NCBI GenBank assembly: GCA_023257975.1
Contig: JALRAW010000173.1
Span: forward strand, 1 to 5,409
Length of the DNA stretch: 5,409 bases
From: Candidatus Fonsibacter sp.
GTDB taxonomy: Bacteria > Pseudomonadota > Alphaproteobacteria > Pelagibacterales > Pelagibacteraceae
Direction of reading: 5' to 3'
In this document: piece after piece, positions 1 through 5,409 of the stretch
Layout of the letters: the number at the start of each line of letters is the position of its first letter
How positions within the stretch are numbered: the stretch's first letter is position 1
Made by a program: the position numbers and the translations under genes
Notes under the pieces: model-generated
Database searches by the model: none
Told to the model about the DNA's origin: nothing
What the model saw: the letters and a program-made list of their open reading frames with translations, nothing else

Positions 1-205
1 AGGAGGGTTGAAAGGGGAGGGATGTGCGACGGAAAAGAAAAGAAGTTACGGTGGAGGGGGGGATGGGGAGTTGTGTGAGTGAAAAAATCAGGATTCGTAG
101 GAACTATACAAAAAACTATTTCGACTAAGTTAGAGCTTTTAGAGTACTCATTTTCTGAGTTTTGTCGTTTTTGATTACCTAAACTGCGTATCCAATGGTA
201 AGTAA
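1..205. other. Non-coding or low-quality left end, purine-rich
   Basis: No gene is recognisable here. In the first 80 bases only about 16 are pyrimidines and only 3 are C, which is unlike anything else in the window. Bases 81-205 are AT-rich but every plus-strand frame is interrupted, including the frame that becomes the lytic transglycosylase (TAA at 203-205). A real chromosome should carry the N-terminal half of that enzyme here. The likeliest explanations are low-quality read-end sequence or a mis-join; a genuine rearrangement is possible. I see no RNA gene, promoter or repeat that I would defend. Confidence 0.6.
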
Positions 206-1084
206 AAATGCCGCACATCGCGCAGTCAATCACAATCTTCGCAATATGGAACAACATTTTATGGTCAACTTTCTCATAAAGAACTAGATGAAAAAAGATT
301 TTCAATAAATAATAATTTTAAATTTAATGAAGAGAAATACGAAGAATTTAAAAAAAATAACCCTCAAGCAAAGTCTGTTATTATATTAAAGGAGTTAAAT
401 AGAAGTAGGTATACAAAAGATATATTGCGACATCTCGGTGATGCTGAACAGAATAGAACTTCTGAAGAAATTTCAATGGCAGGAATGTTGGCGCAAGAAA
501 TTGAAAGATTAGATTTCGCTATACAAATTGCAAAAAATGCTTCTTACAAAAATTTAAATTTTTTAGAAATAAGCTATCCTAAAATAGAAGTTCCAAAACA
601 GGTAAAAGGTCAAAAAATTTTAGATAGTTCAGTTATATTGGCTTTAATAAGACAAGAAAGTGAATTTGATTTATCTGCAAACTCCAAAGTTGGAGCAAAA
701 GGCTTAATGCAAATTATGCCTGCAACAGCGAGATTGTTAAGTAAGGTAACAAATATTGATTTTTCAAGAGAAAAATTAACTAGAGATAAAGATTATAATT
801 TAGCTCTCGGCTCATATTATATTTCGGATCTTGATGATCTTTTTGGGTCCCATTATCTAGCCTTTGCAGCTTACAACGCTGGTCCACATCGAGTTGAAAA
901 ATGGATTAAAGCTTACGGAGATCCAAGACGAAAACAAATTGATGCAATTGATTTTATTGAACTGATACCATTCCAAGAAACAAGAAATTACGTGCAAAGG
1001 GTTAGTGAAAATATTAACGTCTATGAATATTTAAATGACCCAAACAATGCTACCAATAAAATTGAAAAAATTTTATATCGATAA
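206..1084 (+). CDS. slt: Soluble lytic murein transglycosylase, C-terminal part, 5'-truncated
   Basis: This is the C-terminal half of an Slt70-type enzyme. Such enzymes cleave the MurNAc-GlcNAc bond of peptidoglycan in the periplasm and leave 1,6-anhydro-muramyl ends. The signs are the linker motif TTFYGQL (about 251-271), the catalytic motif RQESEF with the proposed catalytic Glu encoded at 656-658, then GLMQIMP, AAYNAGP and the family ending IPFQETRNYVQRV. The frame opens after TAA at 203-205 and is recognisably Slt-like from about 233, so the TTG at 425 is probably not the true start. About 290 codons are open, whereas Slt70-like proteins usually have about 600 or more, so the signal peptide and most of the superhelical N-terminal domain are missing. 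I take it to be an incomplete gene, broken by poor sequence or a join, rather than a short functional enzyme. The C-terminus resembles alphaproteobacterial members. The stop codon abuts the stop of the next, convergent gene. Confidence 0.9.
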   Translation, partial: KCRTSRSQSQSSQYGTTFYGQLSHKELDEKRFSINNNFKFNEEKYEEFKKNNPQAKSVIILKELNRSRYTKDILRHLGDAEQNRTSEEISMAGMLAQEIERLDFAIQIAKNASYKNLNFLEISYPKIEVPKQVKGQKILDSSVILALIRQESEFDLSANSKVGAKGLMQIMPATARLLSKVTNIDFSREKLTRDKDYNLALGSYYISDLDDLFGSHYLAFAAYNAGPHRVEKWIKAYGDPRRKQIDAIDFIELIPFQETRNYVQRVSENINVYEYLNDPNNATNKIEKILYR

Positions 1085-1098
1085 CTATTTTTTAGTTA
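1082..1098. repeat. Small inverted repeat spanning two abutting stop codons
   Basis: TAACTA (1082-1087) and TAGTTA (1093-1098) form a 6-base inverted repeat around five T residues. The left arm contains both the TAA of the plus-strand transglycosylase (1082-1084) and, read on the minus strand, the TAG of the membrane protein (1085-1087). The arms are all but G+C-free, so this would be a poor intrinsic terminator. It may be a coincidence of AT-rich sequence. Confidence 0.35.
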
Positions 1099-1828
1099 CT
1101 TCATAAGCATAAGATAATGCTGCAAAAACTGCTGCATAATTTAAATAAGAAACAAAAAAAGATACAAAATCAAAAAAAGGTTTTAAAAATTTATAAAACT
1201 CTTGAGAATTTTCTAAAAAATAAACCTGAAAAGTAAATATCAAATAAGTAGGTAAAATAAATGCTAAAGTAATTATTAAAAATATTAAAAATAATTTTCC
1301 AGAAAAGTTATTAAATTCTTTTCCAGAGAAAATACTAATACGTTTATTTATAGACACTTTTGGTAAAATTAAAATTAATTTAAAAGCTAAGTAAATAGTT
1401 GGAATTAGTAATAATATTACGTATCTACTGTCAGCCCCAAACAAAGTACTTATATCATTACGGTCTAAATAATATTTTATAAAAACAGGACTCAATGCAA
1501 AAGAAGAAATTAAAGTACTATAAAATAAATATCTAATATTAGTTAAATCAAACATTTTAATTAAAGGATTAAATACAGTTTGATTTAGTAAAATATCTCT
1601 GTGCACTTTGTACGCGATTGTACTAATAACTAACCCCATAAGAGCAAAAATAATAAAAAATGTAAATTTAGTTGCGATATTTTTTAAAACTAAAAAATAT
1701 AAACTGTTAAAAATTATTGTAAGAAATAAAACTGTAAAAAAACTTTCTCTAAATATTTTTTTAATATCTTTAAATACATAAGAAAAAGATTTTGAAAGTA
1801 TTTCACTTATACTAAGATTATCATTCAT
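1085..1828 (-). CDS. Six-helix membrane protein of unknown function
   Basis: This 247-residue inner-membrane protein has about six hydrophobic helices, near residues 29-48, 56-74, 99-119, 135-155, 178-202 and 217-240. There is no signal peptide and there are no cysteines. The segment LILILPKVSINKRISI (about 151-166), followed by a polar stretch and a long helix, recalls a family of uncharacterised alphaproteobacterial membrane proteins with a basic amphipathic segment before helix five; some of these are annotated as glycerophosphodiester phosphodiesterase membrane-domain-like. That link is from memory, and no function can be assigned. I chose the ATG at 1828. A longer frame from TTG at 1876 would take its first 16 residues from the tRNA-Ser gene, and their sequence is the typical spurious translation of a tRNA 3' half. 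The true start follows the tRNA CCA by only 5 bases, with no clear Shine-Dalgarno, so the gene is probably co-transcribed with the tRNA. Confidence 0.8.
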   Translation of the reverse strand: MNDNLSISEILSKSFSYVFKDIKKIFRESFFTVLFLTIIFNSLYFLVLKNIATKFTFFIIFALMGLVISTIAYKVHRDILLNQTVFNPLIKMFDLTNIRYLFYSTLISSFALSPVFIKYYLDRNDISTLFGADSRYVILLLIPTIYLAFKLILILPKVSINKRISIFSGKEFNNFSGKLFLIFLIITLAFILPTYLIFTFQVYFLENSQEFYKFLKPFFDFVSFFVSYLNYAAVFAALSYAYEVTKK

Positions 1829-1833
1829 ATCTT

Positions 1834-1928
1834 TGGCGGAGAGAGAGGGATTCGAACCCTCGATACGACTTTTCAATCGTATAACGGTTTAGCAAACCGC
1901 CGCCTTCAGCCATCTCGGCCACCTCTCC
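1834..1928 (-). tRNA. tRNA-Ser (anticodon GCU), CCA encoded
   Basis: This is a complete class II tRNA on the minus strand. The acceptor GGAGAGG pairs with TCTCTCC (one G-U pair), followed by discriminator G and an encoded CCA at 1834-1836. The anticodon loop TTGCTAA carries GCU (plus-strand positions 1891-1893) and reads AGC/AGU serine codons. A long variable arm (ATACGA/TCGTAT) and a T arm GAGGG-TTCGAAT-CCCTC complete it. The length is 95 with CCA. The membrane-protein start codon lies 5 bases after the CCA. Confidence 0.97.
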
Positions 1929-1932
1929 TTAC

Positions 1933-1958
1933 TTAATGGCAAATATTTAAGCCATTAA
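1933..1958. repeat. 8-base inverted repeat just upstream of tRNA-Ser
   Basis: TTAATGGC (1933-1940) and GCCATTAA (1951-1958) are perfect reverse complements separated by 10 bases whose core, AAATATTT, is itself a palindrome. The repeat begins 5 bases upstream of the first tRNA nucleotide, in the short divergent region between tRNA-Ser and the plus-strand small gene. No T-tract follows on either side, so it is not an ordinary intrinsic terminator. It could be a protein-binding site over the tRNA promoter or a hairpin in the pre-tRNA leader. Confidence 0.45.
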
Positions 1959-1972
1959 TTCTATATTACAAG

Positions 1973-2001
1973 TTTAACTATCAGGAAAAAAGTTGAATAA
2001 T
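1973..2001 (+). promoter_or_regulatory. Weak candidate sigma-70 promoter for the small secreted protein and gdx
   Basis: TTTAAC (1973-1978) and AATAAT (1996-2001) are separated by 17 bases. The -10 matches the TATAAT consensus at five of six positions, while the -35 is poor. It would start transcription near 2008, about 22 bases before the ATG at 2030. This is the only divergent intergenic space that could drive the two plus-strand genes, but AT-rich DNA yields such matches by chance. Confidence 0.3.
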
Positions 2002-2029
2002 CATTTGAATATCATTAATAACCACGCTT

Positions 2030-2260
2030 ATGAAAAAAATTATAATCATGCTTACAGTAATGCTGTTCAGCCAAAACTTAACTTTTGCTCAGAATGCTGA
2101 AATTAAAAAATCAGCCAAATCTGGAATTTGTTACAGTGCAGACTCAAAATCTTATAAAAAATTAAAAGATTTTACTCCATACAAAACTATGGATGAGTGT
2201 ATAGCGGCTGGAGGAAAAGTACAAAAAGCTAAAACTGCAGCAAAGAAAAAAGCAGCTTAA
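2030..2260 (+). CDS. Small secreted two-cysteine protein, unknown function
   Basis: This 76-residue protein begins with a clear Sec signal peptide: a Lys pair at residues 2-3, a hydrophobic core over about 4-18, and likely cleavage after TFA at residue 20. The mature part is about 56 residues with two cysteines, C34 and C57, that could form a disulfide in the periplasm. The core SGICYSADSKSYKKL, then FTPY, then MDECIAAGG resembles a short motif I know from bacterial hypothetical proteins (SGICH...S..Y..TK.FTPF.S...C...GGR); the resemblance is from memory and gives no function. The tail (about residues 66-76) is only Lys, Ala and Thr apart from one Gln, and is probably disordered and strongly basic. 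There is no clear Shine-Dalgarno before the ATG. The guanidinium exporter gene starts 18 bases after the stop and is probably in the same transcript. The signal peptide, the cysteine motif and the absence of overlap with other genes argue for a real gene. Confidence 0.8.
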   Translation: MKKIIIMLTVMLFSQNLTFAQNAEIKKSAKSGICYSADSKSYKKLKDFTPYKTMDECIAAGGKVQKAKTAAKKKAA

Positions 2261-2278
2261 TTAAAAATTAAATTTTAA

Positions 2279-2602
2279 GTGAATTCAATTCATTGGATTT
2301 ATCTTATAGCCGCAGGTTTTTTTGAGATAGGCTGGCCTTTAGGCCTTAAATTAGCTTCTATTCCTTCTTTTAAAATATTTGGACCAATCATTTCCATAAT
2401 CTCTATGGGAATCAGTGGAGTATTATTGTGGTTGTCTTTAAAAGGGATATCGATTGGAACAGCCTATGCTGTTTGGACTGGAATTGGTGCTGCTGGAACT
2501 TTTATTATTGGCGTTTTATTTTTTAATGATCCATCAATTCTCTTAAGATGGATTGGAGTATCTTTAATAATTCTTGGCGTTATATTTCTTAAAGTTGCTT
2601 AA
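2279..2602 (+). CDS. gdx: SMR-family guanidinium/H+ antiporter (Gdx, formerly SugE)
   Basis: This 107-residue, four-helix protein of the small multidrug resistance family works as an antiparallel dimer in the inner membrane. Family knowledge predicts export of guanidinium in exchange for protons. Helix 1 carries the essential Glu (E16) in FFEIGW; the Trp three residues later (W19) is the Gdx signature that separates it from Qac-type exporters such as EmrE. S46 aligns with the conserved serine of Gdx, and TAYAVWTGIG (61-70, with W66) is the family motif. After helix 3 the usual Gly-Glu is replaced by N83-D84. The start is GTG: the codon just before it is an in-frame TAA, and the helix-1 residues begin almost at once, so no other start fits. 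There is no Shine-Dalgarno. The 18-base gap upstream leaves no room for a guanidine riboswitch directly ahead of the gene. Its stop lies 4 bases from the convergent pirin stop. Confidence 0.93.
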   Translation: MNSIHWIYLIAAGFFEIGWPLGLKLASIPSFKIFGPIISIISMGISGVLLWLSLKGISIGTAYAVWTGIGAAGTFIIGVLFFNDPSILLRWIGVSLIILGVIFLKVA

Positions 2603-2606
2603 TTTT

Positions 2607-3308
2607 TTATTTTGGAGCATCAATTACTAATACTTCAGAATTATCATTTGCTTTTATTTTAAATTCTTTAATATTTGAAATTTCAGCACCATCCCCCTTT
2701 TCCAAAATTTTATCATTTATAAGAATTTTTCCATACGAACATAATAAATATACCTGATGTTTAATATTATAATTAACTTCGGTACCTTTATTTATTTTCC
2801 CACCAGAAATATAAGCGTCTTGATAAATTCCTAATGTTCCATCTTTATAATTTTTTCCAAATCCAGAAATAAGAAGATTAAGATTATTTTTAATAGGATC
2901 TTTTGGAAATTCTTTTGCTTCCCATCTTGGTTTAACGCTAGTTTTATTTGGAATAATCCAAATTTGATAAATATTTGTTTCTTGATCCTCTAAATTATAT
3001 TCTGAATGAATAACGCCTGTGCCTGCGCTCATAACTTGAATATCTCCAGCTACTGTTCTACCTTTATTGCCTTGATTATCTGTATGAGTTATTGCGCCAG
3101 ATCTAACATAAGTAATAATTTCCATATCGTTATGTTGATGAGGATCAAAGCCTTTTTTAGCCTTAATAATATCGTCATTAATTACTCGAATTGAGCCAAA
3201 ACCCATTCGTTTAGGGTCATAATATGATGCAAAACTAAAATGATGTTTTGCCTTTAACCATCCATGGTCAGCTCCGCCTAAATCTTTATACTTAATTACA
3301 GAAATCAT
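2607..3308 (-). CDS. Pirin-family bicupin protein (YhhW-like)
   Basis: This 233-residue protein has two cupin domains and matches the length of E. coli YhhW (about 231 residues). The N-terminal cupin keeps all four expected metal ligands: H57 and H59 in HQHNDMEI, and H101 and E103 in GVIHSEY. Other pirin hallmarks are FSFASYYDP near residue 24, HTDNQGN near 75 and MSAGTG near 93. YhhW shows quercetin 2,3-dioxygenase activity in vitro; the physiological role of most bacterial pirins is unsettled, so I name the family only. The protein is cytoplasmic, with no signal peptide. The ATG lies 6 bases after the typA stop with at most a weak purine-rich ribosome site, so the gene is probably translated from the typA transcript. 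The C-terminal cupin (about residues 145-231) shows no obvious metal site, as is usual. Confidence 0.93.
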   Translation of the reverse strand: MISVIKYKDLGGADHGWLKAKHHFSFASYYDPKRMGFGSIRVINDDIIKAKKGFDPHQHNDMEIITYVRSGAITHTDNQGNKGRTVAGDIQVMSAGTGVIHSEYNLEDQETNIYQIWIIPNKTSVKPRWEAKEFPKDPIKNNLNLLISGFGKNYKDGTLGIYQDAYISGGKINKGTEVNYNIKHQVYLLCSYGKILINDKILEKGDGAEISNIKEFKIKANDNSEVLVIDAPK

Positions 3309-3314
3309 TAATTC

Positions 3315-5135
3315 TTATGACTTTTGTGCTCTTTTACGTTCGTGTTCAAGTAAGAACTTTTTTCTTATACGAATTGACTTTGGAGTTACTTCAACAAGTT
3401 CATCATCATTAATAAATTGAAGTGAATATTCTAAAGTTGTTTTAATAGGAGGAACAATAACCAATGCTTCATCAGCAGTAACAGATCTTACGTTAGATAC
3501 TTTTTTTCCAATTAAGGGATTAACTACTAAATCATTATCTCGATTATGTATTCCGATCACCTGACCTCCATAAACTTCATCACCATGAGATATAAAAAAA
3601 CGACCACGATCTTGAAGGTGAAAGATTGCATAATTTACAGCTTTACCTTGATCTTTTGATATCAAAACTCCATTATTTCTCTCCCCTAACGCTTGATTTA
3701 TTTTAGGGCCATAATGATCAAAGGAATGGTACATAAGTCCTGTTCCTGAAGTGGTTGATAAAAAATCTGAACGAAAACCAATTAAACCTCTTGTTGGAAT
3801 AATATAATCCAATCGAACTCTACCTCTGCTGTCAGAGACCATATTTTTTAAATCCCCTTTTCTTTCACCAAGTTTTTCCATAATTTTACCTTGATGTTGT
3901 TCCTCAATATCAATAGTTAAAGCTTCAAAGGGTTCTTGATCTTGACCATCTACTTTTTTAATTATTACTTCGGGTCGGGAAATTGCAAGTTCATAGCCCT
4001 CTCTTCTCATATTCTCAATTAAAATTGATAAATGAAGTTCTCCTCTGCCTGAAACTCGATATTTGTCAGGACTTTCGGTTTCAGAAACTCGAAGTGCAAC
4101 GTTATGAATAAGTTCTTTATCTAATCTATCTTTAATATTTCTTGTGGTTACATACTTACCTTCTTTACCTGCAAATGGAGATGTATTTACTTGGAAAGTC
4201 ATACTAATTGTTGGCTCATCAACAATAAGTGGTGGTAACGCTTCAACTTGTTTTGGATCACAAACTGTATCTGAAATTTTAACCCCATCAATGCCAGAGA
4301 ACATTATTATTTCTCCAGCAGATGCTTCTTGTTTTTCAACCCTTGCTAAACCTAGAAATCCTAAAATTTGTAAAATTTTTCCATTTTTTATTTTTCCCTC
4401 TTTATTAATAATTGAAACATTGTCATTCAATTTAACAGTTCCTCTTAGAATTCTACCAACTCCAATAACACCTACATAGCTTGAATAATCCAAAGCACTA
4501 ACTTGCATTCTAAAAGGTCCTTCAAGATCAACTTTTGGATGTGGAACGTTATCAACAATACATTGAAATAAAACACTCATATTTTGTTCAGCTTTTTTTG
4601 GCTCTTTTGCTGCCCACCCTTGAATTGCTGATGTGTACACAATTGGAAAATCTAACTGCTCAGATGTAGCTCCTAACTTATCAAATAAATCAAATGTTTG
4701 ATCTAAAGCCCAATCAGGTCTTGCTCCATCTCTGTCTACTTTATTAATTACTACAATTGGACGAAGTCCAAGTTTTAAAGCTTTAGATGTTACAAATCTG
4801 GTTTGTGGCATCGGTCCATCCACCGCATCAACAAGTAACAAAACTGAATCCACCATAGAAAGGCCCCGTTCTACTTCACCACCAAAATCAGCGTGACCAG
4901 GCGTATCAATGATATTTATTTGAAAACCATTCCAAGTTAAGGAAGTATTTTTTGCAAGGATTGTAATACCTCTTTCCTTTTCAATTTCATTTGAATCCAT
5001 AACACGTTCTTGTGACATTTCAGAAGCTTTCAATGTTCCAGAGTCTCTTAATAATTTATCTAAGAGAGTTGTCTTTCCGTGATCGACGTGTGCAATAATT
5101 GCGATGTTACGAATTTTTTTAATATCTGTCGCCAT
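3315..5135 (-). CDS. typA: Translational GTPase TypA/BipA
   Basis: This complete 606-residue protein compares with 607 in E. coli BipA. It is a ribosome-associated GTPase related to EF-G and EF4, linked to 50S assembly and to growth under cold and stress. GTPase motifs are all present: G1 AHVDHGKTT (15-23), G2 RGITI (55-59), G3 DTPGHADF (77-84, with catalytic-type H81), G4 NKVD (131-134) and G5 SA (169-170). The EF-G-like domains and the TypA-specific C-terminus follow, ending in [20 protein letters not shown] (about 577-596). Its central part ([15 protein letters not shown], then [12 protein letters not shown]) looks like the beta/gammaproteobacterial form rather than the alphaproteobacterial one. 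At 523 it has Gly where E. coli has Glu (VYEG). The ATG at 5135 is the only start possible before the in-frame TGA at 5163-5165. It has no Shine-Dalgarno, and the DNA upstream is much richer in G+C, so the native promoter seems absent. The pirin gene follows after 6 bases. Confidence 0.97.
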   Translation of the reverse strand: MATDIKKIRNIAIIAHVDHGKTTLLDKLLRDSGTLKASEMSQERVMDSNEIEKERGITILAKNTSLTWNGFQINIIDTPGHADFGGEVERGLSMVDSVLLLVDAVDGPMPQTRFVTSKALKLGLRPIVVINKVDRDGARPDWALDQTFDLFDKLGATSEQLDFPIVYTSAIQGWAAKEPKKAEQNMSVLFQCIVDNVPHPKVDLEGPFRMQVSALDYSSYVGVIGVGRILRGTVKLNDNVSIINKEGKIKNGKILQILGFLGLARVEKQEASAGEIIMFSGIDGVKISDTVCDPKQVEALPPLIVDEPTISMTFQVNTSPFAGKEGKYVTTRNIKDRLDKELIHNVALRVSETESPDKYRVSGRGELHLSILIENMRREGYELAISRPEVIIKKVDGQDQEPFEALTIDIEEQHQGKIMEKLGERKGDLKNMVSDSRGRVRLDYIIPTRGLIGFRSDFLSTTSGTGLMYHSFDHYGPKINQALGERNNGVLISKDQGKAVNYAIFHLQDRGRFFISHGDEVYGGQVIGIHNRDNDLVVNPLIGKKVSNVRSVTADEALVIVPPIKTTLEYSLQFINDDELVEVTPKSIRIRKKFLLEHERKRAQKS

Positions 5136-5303
5136 GAAGAGTGGGAAAGCGTTCCAAAGATCTCAACCAATCTTTCTCTCTCCGTGATAGGCGCGATTCT
5201 CCTGATCTCCACAGTAGCCAGCTTGATCAAGTCCAAGCGCGATCCATCTGCAATTGGCCATGCGGGCCGCATGTCTGACCCGAAAAATAAAAAAGACGCC
5301 TAG
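5136..5303 (+). pseudogene. C-terminal fragment of a TerC-like membrane protein
   Basis: Read on the plus strand, this stretch gives EEWESVPKI, then a hydrophobic helix with LSLSVIGAILLISTVASLI, then a basic polar tail ending at TAG 5301-5303. The pattern (amphipathic lead, SLSVI start, ASL plus basic residues at the end) resembles the last helix of TerC-family proteins, some of which export manganese. The identification is from memory and tentative. Codon third positions are mostly G or C and the stretch is about 53% G+C, against roughly a third in neighbouring typA. Upstream of 5136 the frame continues only as antisense of typA, so the N-terminal part of the protein is absent. It is either a remnant left by a rearrangement or the edge of a different genome joined to typA. 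The stop codon lies inside the arm of the terminator shared with tRNA-fMet, as expected of a real 3' gene end. Confidence 0.4.
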
Positions 5304-5322
5304 TTTTCTAAGCGCCTTTTTT
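5283..5322 (-). terminator. Rho-independent terminator after tRNA-fMet, possibly bidirectional
   Basis: On the minus strand the arms GGCGCTTAG and CTAGGCGTC (plus positions 5308-5316 and 5295-5303) pair over all nine positions around a four-A loop, with two G-U pairs. A T-rich run (TTTTTTATTTTT) follows. On the plus strand the same two positions become A-C mismatches, so the hairpin is best formed by the tRNA-fMet transcript. Six A/T pairs next to the stem (5289-5294 with 5317-5322) can extend it. T residues also follow on the plus strand, so it may weakly end the TerC-like transcript too. Confidence 0.85.
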
Positions 5323-5326
5323 CTTA

Positions 5327-5402
<76 letters not shown>

Positions 5403-5409
5403 TCGGTTA

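Noticed and set aside
80..230. Minus-strand frame of about 50 open codons over the left end
   Set aside because: It has no homology I recognise and no start signal, and it lies in sequence that looks unreliable.
425..427. TTG at 425 as the true start of the transglycosylase
   Set aside because: Slt-family sequence, including TTFYGQL, continues in frame for about 60 codons upstream of it.
681..696. CTCCAA/TTGGAG inverted repeat in the transglycosylase
   Set aside because: It has a two-base loop inside the conserved catalytic-domain coding sequence; it is explained by the codons.
1829..1876. N-terminal extension of the membrane protein from TTG at 1876
   Set aside because: The added residues are the translation of the tRNA-Ser 3' half, a well-known annotation artefact; the ATG at 1828 is the first start outside the tRNA.
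1929..2029. Guanidine riboswitch or other structured leader ahead of the small gene and gdx
   Set aside because: The region is only about 100 AT-rich bases; the only clear structure is the inverted repeat by the tRNA, and I see no riboswitch-like conserved G/C-rich elements.
3006..3194. Plus-strand 62-codon frame inside the pirin gene
   Set aside because: It is antisense to the conserved cupin metal-site region; its composition is a shadow of that gene.
4144..4479. Plus-strand 111-codon frame inside typA
   Set aside because: It is antisense to strongly conserved TypA sequence and has no recognisable domain.
5222..5231. Perfect palindrome CTTGATCAAG and a nearby CATGC/GCATG repeat
   Set aside because: Both lie within the TerC-like coding stretch and are short enough to be chance in G+C-richer DNA.
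5060..5272. Minus-strand 70-codon frame overlapping the typA start
   Set aside because: It overlaps typA out of frame, resembles no family I know, and the plus-strand reading of the same bases is far more protein-like.

Overview
The window looks like a piece of an AT-rich, tightly packed genome from a free-living marine-type proteobacterium. From position 230 to about 5135 it is strongly AT-rich, with lysine, isoleucine and asparagine-rich proteins, gaps of 0 to 18 bases between genes, weak Shine-Dalgarno signals, and two convergent gene pairs with no room for a terminator. The lytic transglycosylase, the six-helix membrane protein and the initiator tRNA read to me as alphaproteobacterial (SAR11/Pelagibacterales-like or a similar streamlined lineage). 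TypA reads more like the beta/gammaproteobacterial form. The exact lineage is therefore open, and the sequence could be a metagenomic contig with joins in it.

Layout from left to right: (1) bases 1-205 hold no recognisable gene, and the first 80 bases are almost pure purine and look like read-end noise or foreign DNA. (2) Bases 206-1084 (+) carry the C-terminal half of a soluble lytic murein transglycosylase whose 5' half is missing. (3) Bases 1085-1828 (-) encode a six-helix membrane protein. Its stop codon touches the transglycosylase stop codon, and its start lies 5 bases after tRNA-Ser(GCU) (1834-1928, -). (4) From a short divergent intergenic region, a small secreted two-cysteine protein (2030-2260, +) and an SMR-family guanidinium exporter, Gdx/SugE (2279-2602, +), run rightwards. 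(5) Converging on them is a minus-strand pair: the translational GTPase typA/bipA (3315-5135) followed 6 bases later by a pirin-family cupin (2607-3308). (6) At about 5135 the composition changes sharply, to about 53% G+C. The next 170 bases read on the + strand as the C-terminus of a TerC-like membrane protein with no N-terminus. They end in a terminator shared with initiator tRNA-fMet(CAU) (5329-5402, -).

The complete genes are housekeeping or common accessory functions: cell-wall turnover, ribosome-associated GTPase, guanidinium export, a cupin and tRNAs. I see no CRISPR array, transposase, phage module or toxin-antitoxin pair, and no convincing new multi-gene system. The points most worth a second look are the composition breaks at both ends, the affinity of TypA, the tRNA-Ser/membrane-protein junction, and the small secreted protein in front of gdx.
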